From Selaginella moellendorffii (Eukaryota > Streptophyta > Lycopodiopsida > Selaginellales > Selaginellaceae), in NCBI RefSeq assembly GCF_000143415.4, contig NW_003314337.1, positions 675,746-739,745 on the forward strand: 64,000 nucleotides of DNA, written 5' to 3'. A program made the translations under genes and the position numbers. This document shows positions 44,363 through 57,800 of the stretch, piece after piece. The notes beneath the pieces are model-generated. The model was not told the DNA's origin. It searched no databases and was given only the letters and a program-made list of their open reading frames with translations. Positions within the stretch are counted from its first letter, which is position 1. The number at the start of each line of letters is the position of its first letter.

Positions 44363-47175
44363 GTGATGGAAGCTGAGGGTATTGGTGACTCAGTTCGAAT
44401 TGGCAATGGGGTTGATCCTATACCAAAGAAGATATTGGAGTTGTTGGCGAGGAATCAGGATATCTTCCCGAAGGATTTACTGCTAGGGCTACCTCCTAGC
44501 CGTGAGGTTGATCATCGGATTAAGGTTAGTCTAGGTTCTAAGCCACCTATGAAAGCTCCATATCATTTGAACATCAAGGAGATGGTTGAACTCAAGAAGC
44601 AACTCACGGAGCTTCTTGACAAAGGTCATATCTGACCAAGCAAGTCACCTATGGCATGCCAGTCCTTTTTATTATGAAAAAGGATAGAACTATGAGGATA
44701 TGTATCGACTATTGGGCATTCAATAAGATCACGGTCAAAAATAGTTATCCTTTGCCTCGCATTGATGACTTGTTTGACCAACTCTTAAAGGCTAAGTATT
44801 TTACGCTACTTGATTTGCGCTCCGGGTATTATCAGATATGGGTGGCAGATCAGGATGTGGAGAAGACAACCTTTAAGACTCAGTATGGATCTTATGAGTT
44901 CCTTGTCATGCCGTTTGGGTTATGTAATGCTCTGGCAACGTTCAGCACTATGATGGATAGAATATTCAGAGATTATTTGGATGCATTTGTTGTCCTATAT
45001 ATCGACGATGTTCTAGTCTTCAGTGAAATGTTGGAGGATCATCTGAAACACTTGGAGCTGGTGTTTCAGAAACTGCGTGAACACCAATTGTATGCTGAGG
45101 AAAGTAAATGCACTTTTGGACAATTGCGCATAAACTTTCTCAGTCATATAGTTGATGGTGGTGTAATTGAGGTTGATCCAAAGAAAGTGGAAGTGGTGAA
45201 GTCCTGGGAAGTCCCGACCACTATATAAGATATTCGTTCCTTTCTCGGTTTGGCGGGATACTATCGCAAGTTTGTCTATAATTTTGCAAGAATTGCTCTT
45301 CCATTGATTGAGTTGATGAAGAGTAGTATTCCGTTTCATTGGACACCAGCTTGTCAACATGCTTTTGTATGGTTGAAGGAGATCTTGACTACAGTTCTTG
45401 TTCTCAGGATCCCAGATCTTGATAAACCCTTTAAAGTGTATTGTGATGCATCTGGCTATGCTATTGGTGCCATATTGTAGCAAGATTGTGACAAAGCAGT
45501 TGGTGTTACGCTAAGGTGACATGGTTGTCCCGTTGTGTTCTATTCCAAAAAATTGGATGAAACTCAACAAAGATGGCCAACGCATGAGAAAGAGATGTTT
45601 GCTATAGTGTCAGCCCTAGAACACTAGAGACACTACTTGGATGGACATGCCAAGGTTTATATAAATAGTAACACACTAAGCTACTTTGCTACGCAGCCTA
45701 AGCTTATGCCGAAGTAGTCTTGTTGGCAAGAGAAGCTTGCTAGATATGATATTGAAATCATATATAAACTTGGTAAAGACAATATTGTCCCAGATGCATT
45801 GAGTCATCAGGCTCAGTTTTGGGAAATATTTGTAATCAGTTTGGACTAGTTAGAGGATGTTCGGGCTTTGTATGGAAGTGATCCGTTAGCGAAGGCAATC
45901 TTACACCGTACGGAGTTGTCGAAGCAGAACCCTAGTAGCGAAGTAGTGAAAGTTGCTAGTCGAACCAATGTGAAGCTTCACTACTTGGTTTGGGATGGGC
46001 TTATATTCTATAAGCAAGAACGATTGTATCTTCCCTCTAAGGATCTGCAACATATGTTTCTGCGGGAACATCATGATGTTCCAGCAGTAGGATATGGTGG
46101 AAAGTGGAGGACTCTGGCTTCATTGAAAAAGGGATTTTTCTGGTCTGGTATGGAAGGTGACATAGCAGATTATGTCCATTCTTGCCCTATATGCCAGCAA
46201 TGTAAGCACAGAACTGAGAAGCAGGCTAGAAAATTGCAATGCATTCCAGCATCGGCATGGCCATTGAGAGTGTGACACTTGATTTTGTCACTTGCTTGTC
46301 GAAGTCGAAGGGTTATGATACTTTGATGGTGGTTGTGAATTGGTTGTCAAAGATTGCACACTTCATTCCAATTATGGAAATAATGAATGCGAAGCAAGCA
46401 GCAAAGCTCTTTCTCCATGAAATAGTGTGGGTTTGTGGTCTTCCCGAAGAGATGATCTTGGATAAAGATTCGAGGTTTACGGGAAAGTTTTGGGGCACAC
46501 TATTCCAGTTGTTTGGTACCAAGTTGAAGTTTAGTACGGCTTATCGTCCTCAAACTAATGGGCAAACCAAATGTGTGAATGCTCAAGTTGAGGATTATCT
46601 ACAGTACTGTGTCGCGGTAGACCAACGCAATTAGGTTGAGCATTTGGACACAGCAAAAATCTGTTGTAACAACATATTTCACAACGTTATAGGGTGTTCT
46701 CCATGGGAGATGTTGCAAGGGAATGCTTGTGGGGTTCCTCAACAGATTATTGTATCGAAACCAATGACTAAAGTGTTGGTCCCAGCCGTTGAGACTTATG
46801 TGGAGCAACTACGCCAAGGTTGGTCTAGGGCTATTGAGGCGATGGGCAAAGCTAAGGATAGGTATCGACGTGATAAGGATCAGCATTGTCAAGATGTATC
46901 CTATCAAGTGGGAGATCAGGTGTGGCTATCTTCCCAAAACTTGAACATTAAGGGATGTTTATTTCGGAAGTTGTTACTGAGATATGTTGGACCCTATCGG
47001 GTTTTAAAATGTCTTGGTGATGTATCCCTATTGGTTGGATCTGCCTGTGGAGATGTCCAATGTTCATAATGTATTTCATGCCAATTTATTGGCTCCTTAC
47101 ACTATGGATGTTGCACATCAAAGGGAGATTCATCCACCACTAGACATTGTGGATGATGAACCTAAATATGAAGTA
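44363..47175 (+). pseudogene. pol of the family-A chromovirus (RT, RNase H, integrase)
   Basis: 44363-44635 is the reverse transcriptase N-terminus (LPPSREVDHRIKVSLGS). 44656-45228 carries RMCIDYWAFNKIT-like, DLRSGYYQI and the catalytic VLYIDDVLVFS. 45250-45480 is the connection and RNase H start (YCDASGYAIGAIL), then a stop. 45868-46275 has the HHCC zinc finger of integrase (ending CPICQQC). 46239-46634 is the integrase core with TLDF and LDKDSRF, but the third catalytic residue is altered (NGQTKCVN instead of a Glu-containing motif). 46644-47175 is the GPY/F region (VGPYRVLKCLGDVS) ending PKYEV at the insertion site of transposon copy 2. Stops separate the segments. Confidence 0.85.
47172..47175. 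repeat. 4-bp target-site duplication, left of transposon copy 2
   Basis: AGTA, repeated at 58716-58719. Removing the element with one AGTA restores the chromodomain frame (PKYEV then EVILDTHW). Confidence 0.88.
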
Positions 47176-47835
47176 AAGCTCTATTTCGTTAAAGTGGGAT
47201 TTATTCAGTAAAATGGGACTAGGTACAAATTTTCAAGTATTTGAAAATGACATGAAATTATATGTTTTTTGTCCAGGGGCTAGACATATCTGGGGCATGG
47301 TGACTAGCGCGGTGACTTTGTGTCCAGACTGAGTCCATCTGGTTGTATAATAAATCTCATTGTCAAGGTGAACAAGCCGAATCTGAAGCTAAAGAAGAGC
47401 GATGGCATGCACGCACACATTATTTGTTTGTTCATTGAGCGTGTGGTGAGCTTTCCAAGATGAACGTCATTCCTATTAGCTAGATATATAACTTAATGGT
47501 GAGAACATTTAGATATTATTCAATGTTATCTTTTTCTAACGAATCTAATTGTGAAGGTGTAGCAAGAGGCATTGCTAGTCTGGAGAAGTCGTTTAACTCA
47601 TTTGACCCTTAGTGTATTTTCATGAAACTAAATAACATTCATATTATTAAGGAATTTCTCTAGTACCTTTTTTTTACGACATAGAGGCTTGCATTTCTTT
47701 CAAAGGTGATTTAGTAAAAGGCCTGAGGGCACATGCCATTCTATTTCTCAGACCGGTATTAAGATATACTAGTGCAAAGGGAAAAAGGTATTTGGTGATC
47801 AAGTAAATGGCATGAGGGCACACGCCATTATAAGC

Positions 47836-48093
47836 CTAAGCGCTAGTGGACACCTCCTTTTTGGTACTCTCAGCGGTACTATCATCCTTCTCCGGGTCAG
47901 TTGTTTTGCTTTGGATTGTTGTCTCTGACGTTACTGGGGCGTTCTCGATAGTTGTTAATGTTGCCGTTTGTTCAGAAAAATGATCACCTGGAGTATAGTA
48001 CGGGGAGTTTGGAAGACTTATATATTCTACATCTTCACCTATCTCCTTCTCCGTCTCCTTTTCTGCCTCACTTACAGATTTTGTGCTTGCCAT
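47836..48093 (-). CDS. Small acidic protein of the large transposon, 85 aa
   Basis: Same protein as 12893-13150, with one clear difference (Ile to Thr near the C-terminus). Start MASTKSVSEAEKETEKEIG at 48093. It lies downstream of the transposase, on the same strand, 0.64 kb beyond its last exon. Conservation in three copies argues for function; role unknown. Confidence 0.55.
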   Translation of the reverse strand: MASTKSVSEAEKETEKEIGEDVEYISLPNSPYYTPGDHFSEQTATLTTIENAPVTSETTIQSKTTDPEKDDSTAESTKKEVSTSA

Positions 48094-48733
48094 GAGAACG
48101 CTCTTCACCCTAAAATATGGAGTTCGTTGTGTTATAAAAGGAAACCAACACACACGCTGCAAGGGAATGATGGTACATAAAGCACGTAAGCCCACAATAT
48201 GGGTTTATGTGCCATTAATATGGGCCACACGCCATATTATTAGATTTATGCACGTGTGATTGGTAAATGCATATGTCATATCATCTTTGTTTTACCTCAC
48301 ACACTATATCAGGCCTAATGAACCATATCACATGTGCGCACATGCTATATATATGGAGAAGTATTATGCAAGGATAGAAAAATTCAATGCATGATTGTGG
48401 AGAGCAATGGCATGAAGCCACATGCTAAATAACATTTTAGAGAAAGAATTAAAATAAAAACATGCAAACAGTACTGAGTGGACCAAGACTTAGAAGTGCA
48501 CAATTGAATGAGGTATTTCTAATAAATATTTCACTCACCTCATATAGGAATGGCTACCACTCTCAAATGGCGTATCGCCTCATGCCATCACCTCGCAATT
48601 TGTTATAACAATCCGATGAATTCATATTCGGCTTGTTCACCTTGAACTTTAAGTAAGATTTGCTAGAACAACTAAGAATTTATACTTGTTATTTGTATCA
48701 TCTCACCTAGGAATGGCGTAAGGCCACATGCCA

Positions 48734-51700
48734 TCACGCCTCCTCTGATTCAGATTCGGATTGTTCACCTTGAAATAAAATACATTAGAAACTTAGTAAA
48801 GGAATATTAATGAATCTCACCTTGAACCCGGGTTATGAATGCTCTTGCTGCATCTCTTGCATGGTCTGGCAAGGTGATGGTGGCACTCTGCTTCCGCATC
48901 CAACCATGCACAACATTATCCACCGACATGCTAATGCTGGGATCCCTTGGATTCAGCACCCATCTCTTTTCTAGACAATCCTTCGTATATCCGGAACTTG
49001 GCTTGAACCACTCCACAGTTACATTGAAGGAGTTAGTTTCTGTGTCCTCCTCTGCATCAGTGATGCAGCGCCCCACCCATATCATTTGTTTTTTATTACT
49101 GGGTCTGACAAGCACAACCATTCCTTTGCAAACCTGTACTGGATTGAATGCTGAATCCGGCTTCTTGTTCCTCGGCCAACAATAATGATCCTCAACATCG
49201 TTATCTGTCACTGCATTTCCAGAGGACATTGTTCCGCTACTATCTGGTGCTCTGGGTTCTGGCCAAAAGGACTCTTCCAATTCTTCATATACAACCGGCC
49301 CATTTTGGATAGCAGATATAATCTTCTCCCAGTATTCGAGCAAAGGCTTGCACCTCTGAAAATAGGATTCTCCACCAAACACCAACCCCCTCTTCCAGAA
49401 GGCAATATGCTGTCTAATCCCGGCCACTATACTTTCCTGGTCTTTGAGTCCATCCGGGTGCATCGGCCGTGGGGAACCCTGAGGAATCATAGGTTCCCCA
49501 GTTATGGGATCTGTCTTGAAGAGTTCAATGCCGTCCACTGGCAGCCACACTGTGTCCCATTCTCTCATCTTGTAACTCATCACTGGAGCACCGTCACGCA
49601 TGCTGAAATGAAACTGAAGAGGCTTGGAGTGGCCAATTAGCATTTCGGATCCGTCCCTGATGTAGCCTCTTACAAACCCCTTAAAGTCTGGAACCTCTGT
49701 CAGAAGTGCAGCTTCAACAGTGCCTTTGATGCAATTTTGGAATTCATCGTAGAGTTGTGGGAGGGTGAGGACATTGGATCGCCGGAGGGACTCTGCCAGG
49801 TGACTGAACATGGCATCCACGTCTTCATGAGTGTGCCCAACCATGAGAAAGCCAAGTGTAACCGTTTCAAATATGCCTTTGGCAACAAGCATCGCCAAGT
49901 ACGCGAAGACGTACATGTTTTTGTTCTCACTGCCAGCATTGTCTGTTTGGAGCAGAAGATGGGGTGGAAGGCCACATCGGCCGCAAGAACTTCCTTGAGA
50001 TTCTGCTTCGTTTGGATGAGGCTGTGCATTCACCGGGCGACCAGCCTCGTCGGAATGGCATGAGGCCTCACGTGATAACCCTACAATCTGACGGCCAACA
50101 TATTCACTGGGATGGCATGGGGCCCCACGCGATACTGCAAGCCTTTGCTCCTCCTCCAGCTGAACCCTGTATGGGGTTCGATCGACAAGGGCCTTATGCA
50201 AGGGTTGGCCGTTCAGCTCAGTCTGCGCACTTTGCAGAGAACTTAAGTGTTTTGCTAGGGACGCAATCATCATGTTTGCACCCCCGCCACCCCATAGAGG
50301 TACAAAGAAGTTCCCATAGTTCTGGGCACCATGCCCATGAGCGATTATGCCAAACAGAGACACAGGCAGCTGCATGGATGAAGAGATTGCCTTGGGAGCA
50401 GGATTGAGTCGAGGTAAGCACGTCTTTTTCTGGTCCATTTTGTCGTGGATGATGCAGAGGTAAGAGTCAGGTCTCTCCATGGAGAGAATCCTGTTATGAT
50501 AATATGCAGTCCTGCAGCTTCTCTGCTCGATGTTGTGGTCGAGCCGCCTTCTAACCAACGTCTCTCGCTCTTGAGCGCTGCAAGAATTCTTCGACAAAGC
50601 CATTTTGATAGCAGTGCACTCGTCACACTTTGAAAAGCTGGAGTACTTTCCTATACTCACATCCCTGAACCTGTTGCTCCATAATCTACTAAATCTAGAT
50701 TGGCTCAGCTTCCTGTAGCCATTACTCTGGAGTTCCCGATTCACATCTTCCAATATGGCCCCCTTGGTATACATGGAAGGGAGAACTCGTTGGGTGTCTC
50801 GTGTTCCATCTTCCAAGAGGCGGGTTTTATGTGGTTGCTGCTCGCTACATGTCTCGACAAACCTCTTGAAGATTGCCTCTCCATATACAACATGACCCCT
50901 GGTTTTGTGCGTACCGTCGTTCCCATGGACTGCCTGTTGAACCCTTTGTTCCTCGAACTCAGTTTTGATTCTGTAGAATGTGCTTCGAGGGACTCCATAA
51001 ATGATTCTCCATGCCTTCATGCAGACCAAACCCCTCTGGAAGACCATGCCCCCCACCTGATGTTCTGAAGCATCAACAGATGACCGTAATGCCTCATACA
51101 CAAAATTGCGAGCTGCCTTCCAGGACAATGTCTTGTATCTTGCTCTCTCCTCTTCAATAGCATCCCAATCAGCATGTTGACAGCACCTCCTCTTGCAACA
51201 AGCAACTGTCGAGACCATTCGAACCTCCATCGCCATTTTCTGCCTTTTCGGTTCGTTGCTCAGATCCCTTTGGCTGCGCTTTAGGAAGGTGTACTTTCTT
51301 TTCCCATGAAGAGATGTTCTGTCATCAGTTGTAGTGGTGTTTGATTGTGAATCCTTCACATTCTCAAACACTAAGTGCCTCAATTTCCACCGCACAATGC
51401 TTCCAATAGTCAGACTGTTTTCTTCTGTGTCAACAACCTCTAAAATCGCAACTCCAATATCATCCCAGCCCAATTCTTGATTAGCAACCGCATCTCTTGG
51501 ATCGACAACTGTGGCTAAGCCCTCAGCTACCACCTCCCCCTCGGGGTTGTTTAGAAACACCTTTGCTTGAATCCATGTAGCACGGTTCTTAAGATCCACG
51601 GAGGGAACATGCGTCGCACTTGCGCTGTCCCCAACATCTGCTTTCTTCTGAAGATTTTTCAAGGCAACAACAACATTTACCCCGACGACCATCTCTCCTC

Positions 51701-51875
51701 GTTCAATAGCGACCACATTCCCATCGAAGACAGTCTCTACTGATACAGCAGCATTGCCTTCCCCAAGCCTTTGACAGTGTATAACAAAGTTCCGATCCAT
51801 AGACACAAGGGTCCCTTTTGCAACTCTCTTCCCACCATTCAAAATGTAAACCTTTTCCCCAACCCTGAAGGCCAT
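48734..51875 (-). CDS. DDE-like transposase of the large transposon, apparently intact
   Basis: Main exon 48821-51875, a 52-nt intron (48769-48820) and last exon 48734-48768; total 1029 residues. Residues 1-75 resemble a small barrel-like domain by their Gly/Val pattern; a basic stretch follows at 190-214, a Cys cluster CCKRRCC at 226-232, a helix-turn-helix-like VPRSTFYRIKTEF at 295-307 and CDEC at 417-420. Candidate RNase H-fold catalytic segments are HDKMDQKK (478-484), QTDNAGSENKN (643-653) and GHTHEDVD (680-687). From memory this spacing resembles the DUF7869-type proteins of plants and animals, which look like transposases. The tail GEQSESESEEA is acidic. It is divergent from the ParB-HAD gene across a 3-kb control region. 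No frameshift or early stop. Two palindromes are translated within it, near residues 580-610. Confidence 0.8.
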
Positions 51876-52235
51876 TCTGAAAGTGCAGAAAAGAAGTTAA
51901 GACCATACAAAAAATGATTGGAGAATGGCCTAAATCATAACATACCAAACAACCTCAATAGCATGAGGCCACATGCCATTATTCAAACATGCTATTGACA
52001 CCCACGTGAAATTTCGCATTCACAAAATTGGCATGAGGCCTCATGCCATCTTGATATACACACAGCTGCAGGCAAGTAAAAACATACATGACAATACGCT
52101 AGCCATGAAATTGCAAGGGCCCAAGATGGCATGTGGCCTCATGCCATTTCTAAATGTGGTCCTAAGCCATTCCATGGTGAACATACCAGGAAGCACAAGT
52201 GCCGAATATCAAGAGGAAGCGGTAGCCACACCAAA

Positions 52236-52362
52236 GACAGTGCCGCTCGCAACACCGCAACTACTCGTAGCGCCGCTCGCAACACCGCAACTGCTCGTAG
52301 CGCCGCTCGCACAAACTGCCACTCGCATAAACTGCCGCTCGCAATGCCGCAACCGCTCGTAG
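52236..52362. repeat. Short tandem array with CGCCGCTCGCAACACCGCAA units
   Basis: At least two full units of about 27 bp ending in CTCGTAG and two shorter variants. Confidence 0.8.
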
Positions 52363-52729
52363 ACGCATAAACCACAGCCCACAACGCCGCTTACACAAGC
52401 AGCGCTCACTGCGCTCAGTGGAACCAAGAACACGGCGCACAAAAATGATAGACCTAGGAATGAGTTCGAGAATTCAAAAATAACACACGCTTGAACGTCA
52501 CATCAAATCCTCTGACAAACCAGATCTTATGATTCCTCTGACAAATTTCAAACTGAGTAGCTTCTAGACTTTGCTGTCGGAGGTTGAACTTTGTCACATC
52601 ATGTCCTTGCCTCGATCCAGCTGTGCCATGTCAGTGATTCGAACTTTGCCATGCCATGTCAGCGATCCGCGCCAAGATTATTCGACGTGTAAAGGAATAA
52701 TTATGCTGTGTGTGTACGTCCATTTATGG

Positions 52730-54101
52730 CAATATAAGGCCACACGCCATTCAAAGAATAATGCTCGACATAAGGCCACACGCCATTCAAAGAATAATGC
52801 TAGTCGAGCATTTTTTGGTGCATTTCTGGGTTCAAAATTGCATGAGCCCACACGCTATAAAGTTTACCTGTACCAAAAATAGAAACAGCTTTATTTACTT
52901 GGGAATTTAAGTGGTTGAGGCATTTTTAAACTTACAAACACATGCCCTACTTACATTCCTTTGGTTGCTTAAAATTCAAAAATATTATAAACCTTTCTTT
53001 TTGCATTTTCAATGTTTTCAATTATGGTTTTTGATTTTCGTAGGACCAGCCTAGTAATCTATTTGCATCCCGTCATGTTTATAGCTAGCTTTCGTTTGTC
53101 CCCTTTGCTAGCCTGAGATACATCTGCTCGGCATCTGCCTCTTACAGCATTTGCCCAGAAAGGGCATCTTTCTTCACGCAGCATTTGCCACATGTTTAGG
53201 GTTTAGGGTTTAGGGTTTAGGGTTTAGCAATTCAGTAGCTTGATAAACATGCAAATACAGAACTTGATGCAAAATCCTTTGATATGTCACAATGCCCCTA
53301 GGACCATAAACACATTTCAATAGAGAGGGTCCTTTCATTTCATAACTCCTTACGTAGATCTTGGTGAAACCAGAGTTAGTGAAGTTAGTTTCTTGTGATC
53401 TCACATCTGATTGTGATGTCCCTTTGCAGTTTCGATGGAAAGGTCAATGCACACCAAACTGTGAAATCTTGGAGCAAAATAACGGTCGGATCTATGGCAA
53501 ATGCCCCTGAAACATTGTAAGGCTCGTGTGGTCTCATGTGGTGTCCGATCGAGATGCTTCTTTGCAGAGTCATCAAGAAAGACATTGTATACCATTCTGT
53601 AAAATCTAGTTGCGATCTAACGGTTGGATCTCCAGAAAACTCAAAAAAATCTCGCGCGTGTCAGAATATTCTAGGAATATACTCCTATGTGCCCCTGAAA
53701 ATGGCATGCGGCCCCACGCCATTCAAGAGATAACGCCAGATGACGCCGAGAATTTTTTGGTGCATTTTTTGGGTTCAAAATTGCATGAGCCCACACGCTA
53801 TAAAGTTTATCTTTGCCAAATAGAGAAAAGTTTATCTGTGTCATGTGAGGTAGTTACAGTCCTTTGTGCTCGGCATCTGCCTCTTGCAGCATTTGCACTG
53901 AAAGGGAATTTTTCTCCATTCAGCATTTGGCCCTGAAAATGGCATGCGCCCACACGCCATTCAAGGAATAACGCCACAGGACGCCTGGAGTTTTGGGTTT
54001 AAAATGTTTAGGGTTTTTTGGGTTTTTTCAAAATATTTTGGGTCCAACGTTTTTTGGGTTTTTTTGGTTCAAAATTGCATGAGCCCACACGCTATAATAT
54101 T
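52730..54101. repeat. Three dispersed copies of a control-region module
   Basis: Modules at about 52730-52880, 53697-53830 and 53934-54110 share, in order, a palindrome half (CACGCCATTCAA), TTTTTTGGTGCAT or a T-rich variant, and TTGCATGAGCCCACACGCTA. A second duplicated segment beginning CTCGGCATCTGCCTCTT is at 53128-53190 and 53869-53935. Confidence 0.8.
53195..53227 (+). repeat. Interstitial telomeric-type repeat, TTTAGGG x4
   Basis: Four perfect TTTAGGG units plus a partial unit inside transposon copy 2. A related run with TTTTTTGGG follows near 54005-54060. Confidence 0.95.
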
Positions 54102-54439
54102 GATTTGAGAGAAAAATAGAAACAGATAGAATTTCTTTATTTAGCTGAACATCTGCCATTTTTGGAAATACAAGATGCTTTGGAATATCCAATCATGCAT
54201 GGTATAAATATAGCGAGGGTATTAAATGATATCCCAATCATGATCTTTCTTTTGGATTTCGCGTGCATGCAGTCCGAGGAATGATGACGTTGCGGATTTC
54301 TTTTGGATTTTGCGTGCTTGCATGCGCGCGGCATTCCAGAAATTAATGGTGGCGCCCAAGTCCGAGGAATGATGACGTGGCGGGATTACCAACCGTTGTG
54401 ACATTTCGCGCGTGTGAGGTTAGGTTTTGCATTTTGCTT

Positions 54440-54625
54440 CATACTCGCGCTCGCACACTCGCGCTCGCGCTCGCATCACACTCGCGCTCGCATCGCGCTC
54501 CCACTCGCGATCACGCTCACATTCGCGATCACGCTCACATTCGCGCCTTCTCTACAGGTTTCTCGTGTGCATCGGCGTCCACTCGCGCTTGCATCACACT
54601 CGCGCTCGCATCGCGCTCGTGTGCA
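54440..54625. repeat. GC-rich array of CTCGCGCTCGCA-like units
   Basis: Units such as ACTCGCGCTCGCATC and GATCACGCTCACATTC recur in tandem, with GTGCATCGGCGTCCACT twice. It lies in the presumed 5' leader of the ParB-HAD gene. Arg/Ser-rich frames across it are composition artefacts. Confidence 0.75.
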
Positions 54626-54830
54626 TCGGCGTCCACTTTTGTAACTTTGCCGCCAACTCCGCCGCCCACTCCGCCACCCACACGCAGCCCACTTGGCGTC
54701 CCGGGAGATTTCAGCGCCACTCTCCAACTGTAAGTGGCAGAGTAGCCTTGCTGCTACGATCCGCTGCACACACAGTGCACATTCGCCAGCGAGTCCGGCC
54801 TCGATTGTCACGGCCTCCATTCGGCTTCTA

Positions 54831-57800
54831 ATGGTAAGTCTTTTAGGCCAAGTAGAAAATGGCATGAGGCCACATGCCATTCAGTAGCAACATTGGCATG
54901 CACCGATTGGGCTCTCGAGTGCAGTCCGGTTACAGATGGCGTGTAGCCTCACGCCATCTTAGGATGCAGCCTCAAGACATCTGATGCAGTGGTGAATGGC
55001 GTGTGGCCTCACGTTATTTCCAGCTGCTAGCTTTTCATCTGTCAGCTCTAATTGTTGTGCATTTCTGAACAGGCGAGGAATTGCGTTCTTCTTCCAGCCA
55101 CTGTCAATGTGGATGCAGAGAAGGGGGAGGAGCTCACCAGTTGGACTTTCGGGATGGAAGGCGAGGATCTGATGCTGTACAACACAGATGGTGGGAGAAA
55201 AGAATGCATGGGGATCCTCATCCAAGTGACAGACACTCCATGCAGTTCCATGCAAGAATATGGACTGGCACTTGTGGTAGAGACAGCGTCCGCCTTCAAG
55301 ATCCACCTTGCACATCCTAGCGGCTTCCCGGAGGGGGGCAGCGTCTATGAGGTATTCCTAGAGGGAGCTAGGGAGAGGTTGTCCAGGAGGCCCACAATTT
55401 CAAAGACGCTGCAGGTCTATGAAGATCACATGGAATCCACGGACCTCACCTACGGCGATGTTCAAAAACTATATTCCAACATTGAGCCGTTGAGAGTGCC
55501 TCCAGTTTGCGAAGCGAAGGGGAAGGGGGTCGATCTGGAAACTACCCCGAAGCAGAAAAGGGTGGTCAAGCTCAAGCCGACGTCCGACTCTGCTCCTCCA
55601 AAAAAGAAGCTACTCGGTGATGCCATTGCCTCGGGTTCGAACACTACACCCACCAAAAAGAAGAGCCGCAAAGAGCAGAAAGAGCAAGAAGAGGCAGCAA
55701 AAATCGTCGCAGATAATAGTACTTGTTACTATTCCAACAAAGTATATACAATCGACGTGAGCCGTATCGAGATCCAAAGCAAATACAACCACAGGCTAGT
55801 ATCTGATGAGTGGGTGGAGAAACTGAAGCAGAAGATGCTGGCAAGTCCAGTAACACCCGACATCGCAGACGTGATCCCCTACTACCGAACAATGAAGGGC
55901 GAGACGAGGTTTCCAGACTTGATCAATAGGAAGGTGTTGGACGATCAGAACGTCCGGTTCTATGCCGTCTCCGGGCAGCATTCTAGCTTGGCGATGCAAC
56001 AGATAGTTGTGGATATTATGGTGGGCGAGGAGGTGAAGAAAGTCTTCAAGACAAGAGTTGTCCGCCTGATAAAAGGCAACTCGCCCCTCCGATCTATCAT
56101 ATACATCTCCCACGCGCAGAATGTCAAGCAAGAAACGTGCTACAAATCGGGTCTGCACGAGACATTGGCACGAACACGGAAGCTCTGGGTTCAACTGAAG
56201 AAGCCACAAAAACCAGGACAAGGACGTGCACTAGCAACTAGCGCCTGGCAGGTAAGCCTCGTTGCATGTGGCATAGCATGTGGCCTCACGCCATTTCCAT
56301 TGCAGGAATTCTCGAGTCTTCTCTCGAAAACACTGGGGGTCAATGACACACTCAGCATCCATAACATTCTACTCGCGACAAAAGTTGTTTTTGACAAATG
56401 GGTAGATGTGCTGAGGAAGTACCATGACGGGGAGTTGCTAAACTCAATGGGTGTGGAGGACGGCCGGAAGCCCAATGATTTGAAGCTCAACGCCTTGCGT
56501 TTCTCGCGGTCTCTAGATGACGACGACCTTCTGACAGTGGCTAATGCTCTTCTACGTGGTGAGGTAGTCTTCAACAAGACCAAAATGACTCCCGGCCATA
56601 TTGTGACATACGAGGACTTGTGCAGGACTCTGAGAGCTCGTGCGCTATTGAAGGATTGGATCTTCGAGCAAGTGGCCGTGGAGAGGGTGAGCATCGACCG
56701 CACGCAAGAGATGATGGAAGAGCTGGCTTTGTCAAATGAAGACATCGACGCGTACGTGAAGGGGCCCCCAATTTCAATGTGCTAATGAGTTTGTTTTTAG
56801 TAGCACGGGAGGATACCATCTCAATCAAAGGGAGATATTTGGACATGCATATGGATCCGCTAGTGGACTCTACTTGCCTGCAAGAGTCATCAGAGCTGGT
56901 GGAGGCTACTATCCATATCAACGCCAAGCAAGCTGACCACGCTCCACTTGATGCTGCCCATACCACTGAGTCAATCTTGTCCACGTATCCAACTGACGGT
57001 GACCAGGCGCCATTGGACCCGCATGAGGCCGCCCCAGCCGCCGAGCCGGTCGTATCCTCATTTCCAACGTGTGCCCAATCGTCTGACTACGCGCCGTTGG
57101 AACCTCCCTACACCACCCCTGCTGCCTGTTCGGTCATGTCCACTTTGCCAACGGAGGCACCAGTTGAAATGGCGTGTGATCACACGCCATCGGAACCACC
57201 CCATGCCACTGTTGAGCCAGTTGTACCAGAGTCTACAGCTGAAATGGCATGTGCCCACACGCCATCGGATGCGATTGACCCCACATTGCAGAGGAGAGTA
57301 TTTCCGCCCTTCACGTTTCCTCGACCAAAACCCTCTGAACGACCATCGGGAGCACCATTCGCTAATATTGTAGATGGTAAAATTGACTTGTACCATTTTT
57401 TATGCTAACGCATTTCATTTCAGAGTCACGGCGAAAGTACTGTATCGTTTTTGATCTGAACGGTGTCCTTTTCTCCCATGAGCGTGGCTCGTCCTCGAAT
57501 GTCACTGCACCCTCCAAAGCCTGCGGTCGCAAGTTGGTCAAAAGAGACAGATTCACATTAATCACACGGGAGAAACTGCGGGATCTAATAATGACCATGC
57601 GACACTTAAAACAGAGGGCCGGGTTCAAATTGCAATTGGGAGTTTGGACATCCATGATGCGCCACAATGCATTAACGTTGCTACAGATGATGCACGATCA
57701 GACGCGAGTAATATTACCATTTGACTTTCTCCTAACGCAGGAGGATTGCTTGACTATGGTCCATGTGAGGGGTAGCAAGCCCATCTTCGTCAAGGCAGAG

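Larger units (their letters stand above)
51876..54830. promoter_or_regulatory. Divergent control region between transposase and ParB-HAD genes
   Basis: No gene recognised. The region holds palindromes (about 51958, 52028-52049, 52126-52147 and degenerate copies near 52740, 52775, 53700, 53940), three related modules of about 130-170 bp, a TTTAGGG tract and two GC-rich arrays. It separates two divergent genes, so promoters for both are expected here; the leader just before 54831 is pyrimidine- and GC-rich. Copy 1 lost this region, so no second copy is available for comparison. Confidence 0.6.

Noticed and set aside
54377-54880. Arg/Ser-rich and Pro-rich frames near the ParB-HAD start
   Set aside because: Produced by the CTCGCGCTCGCA array; no conserved product and the real start is at 54831.
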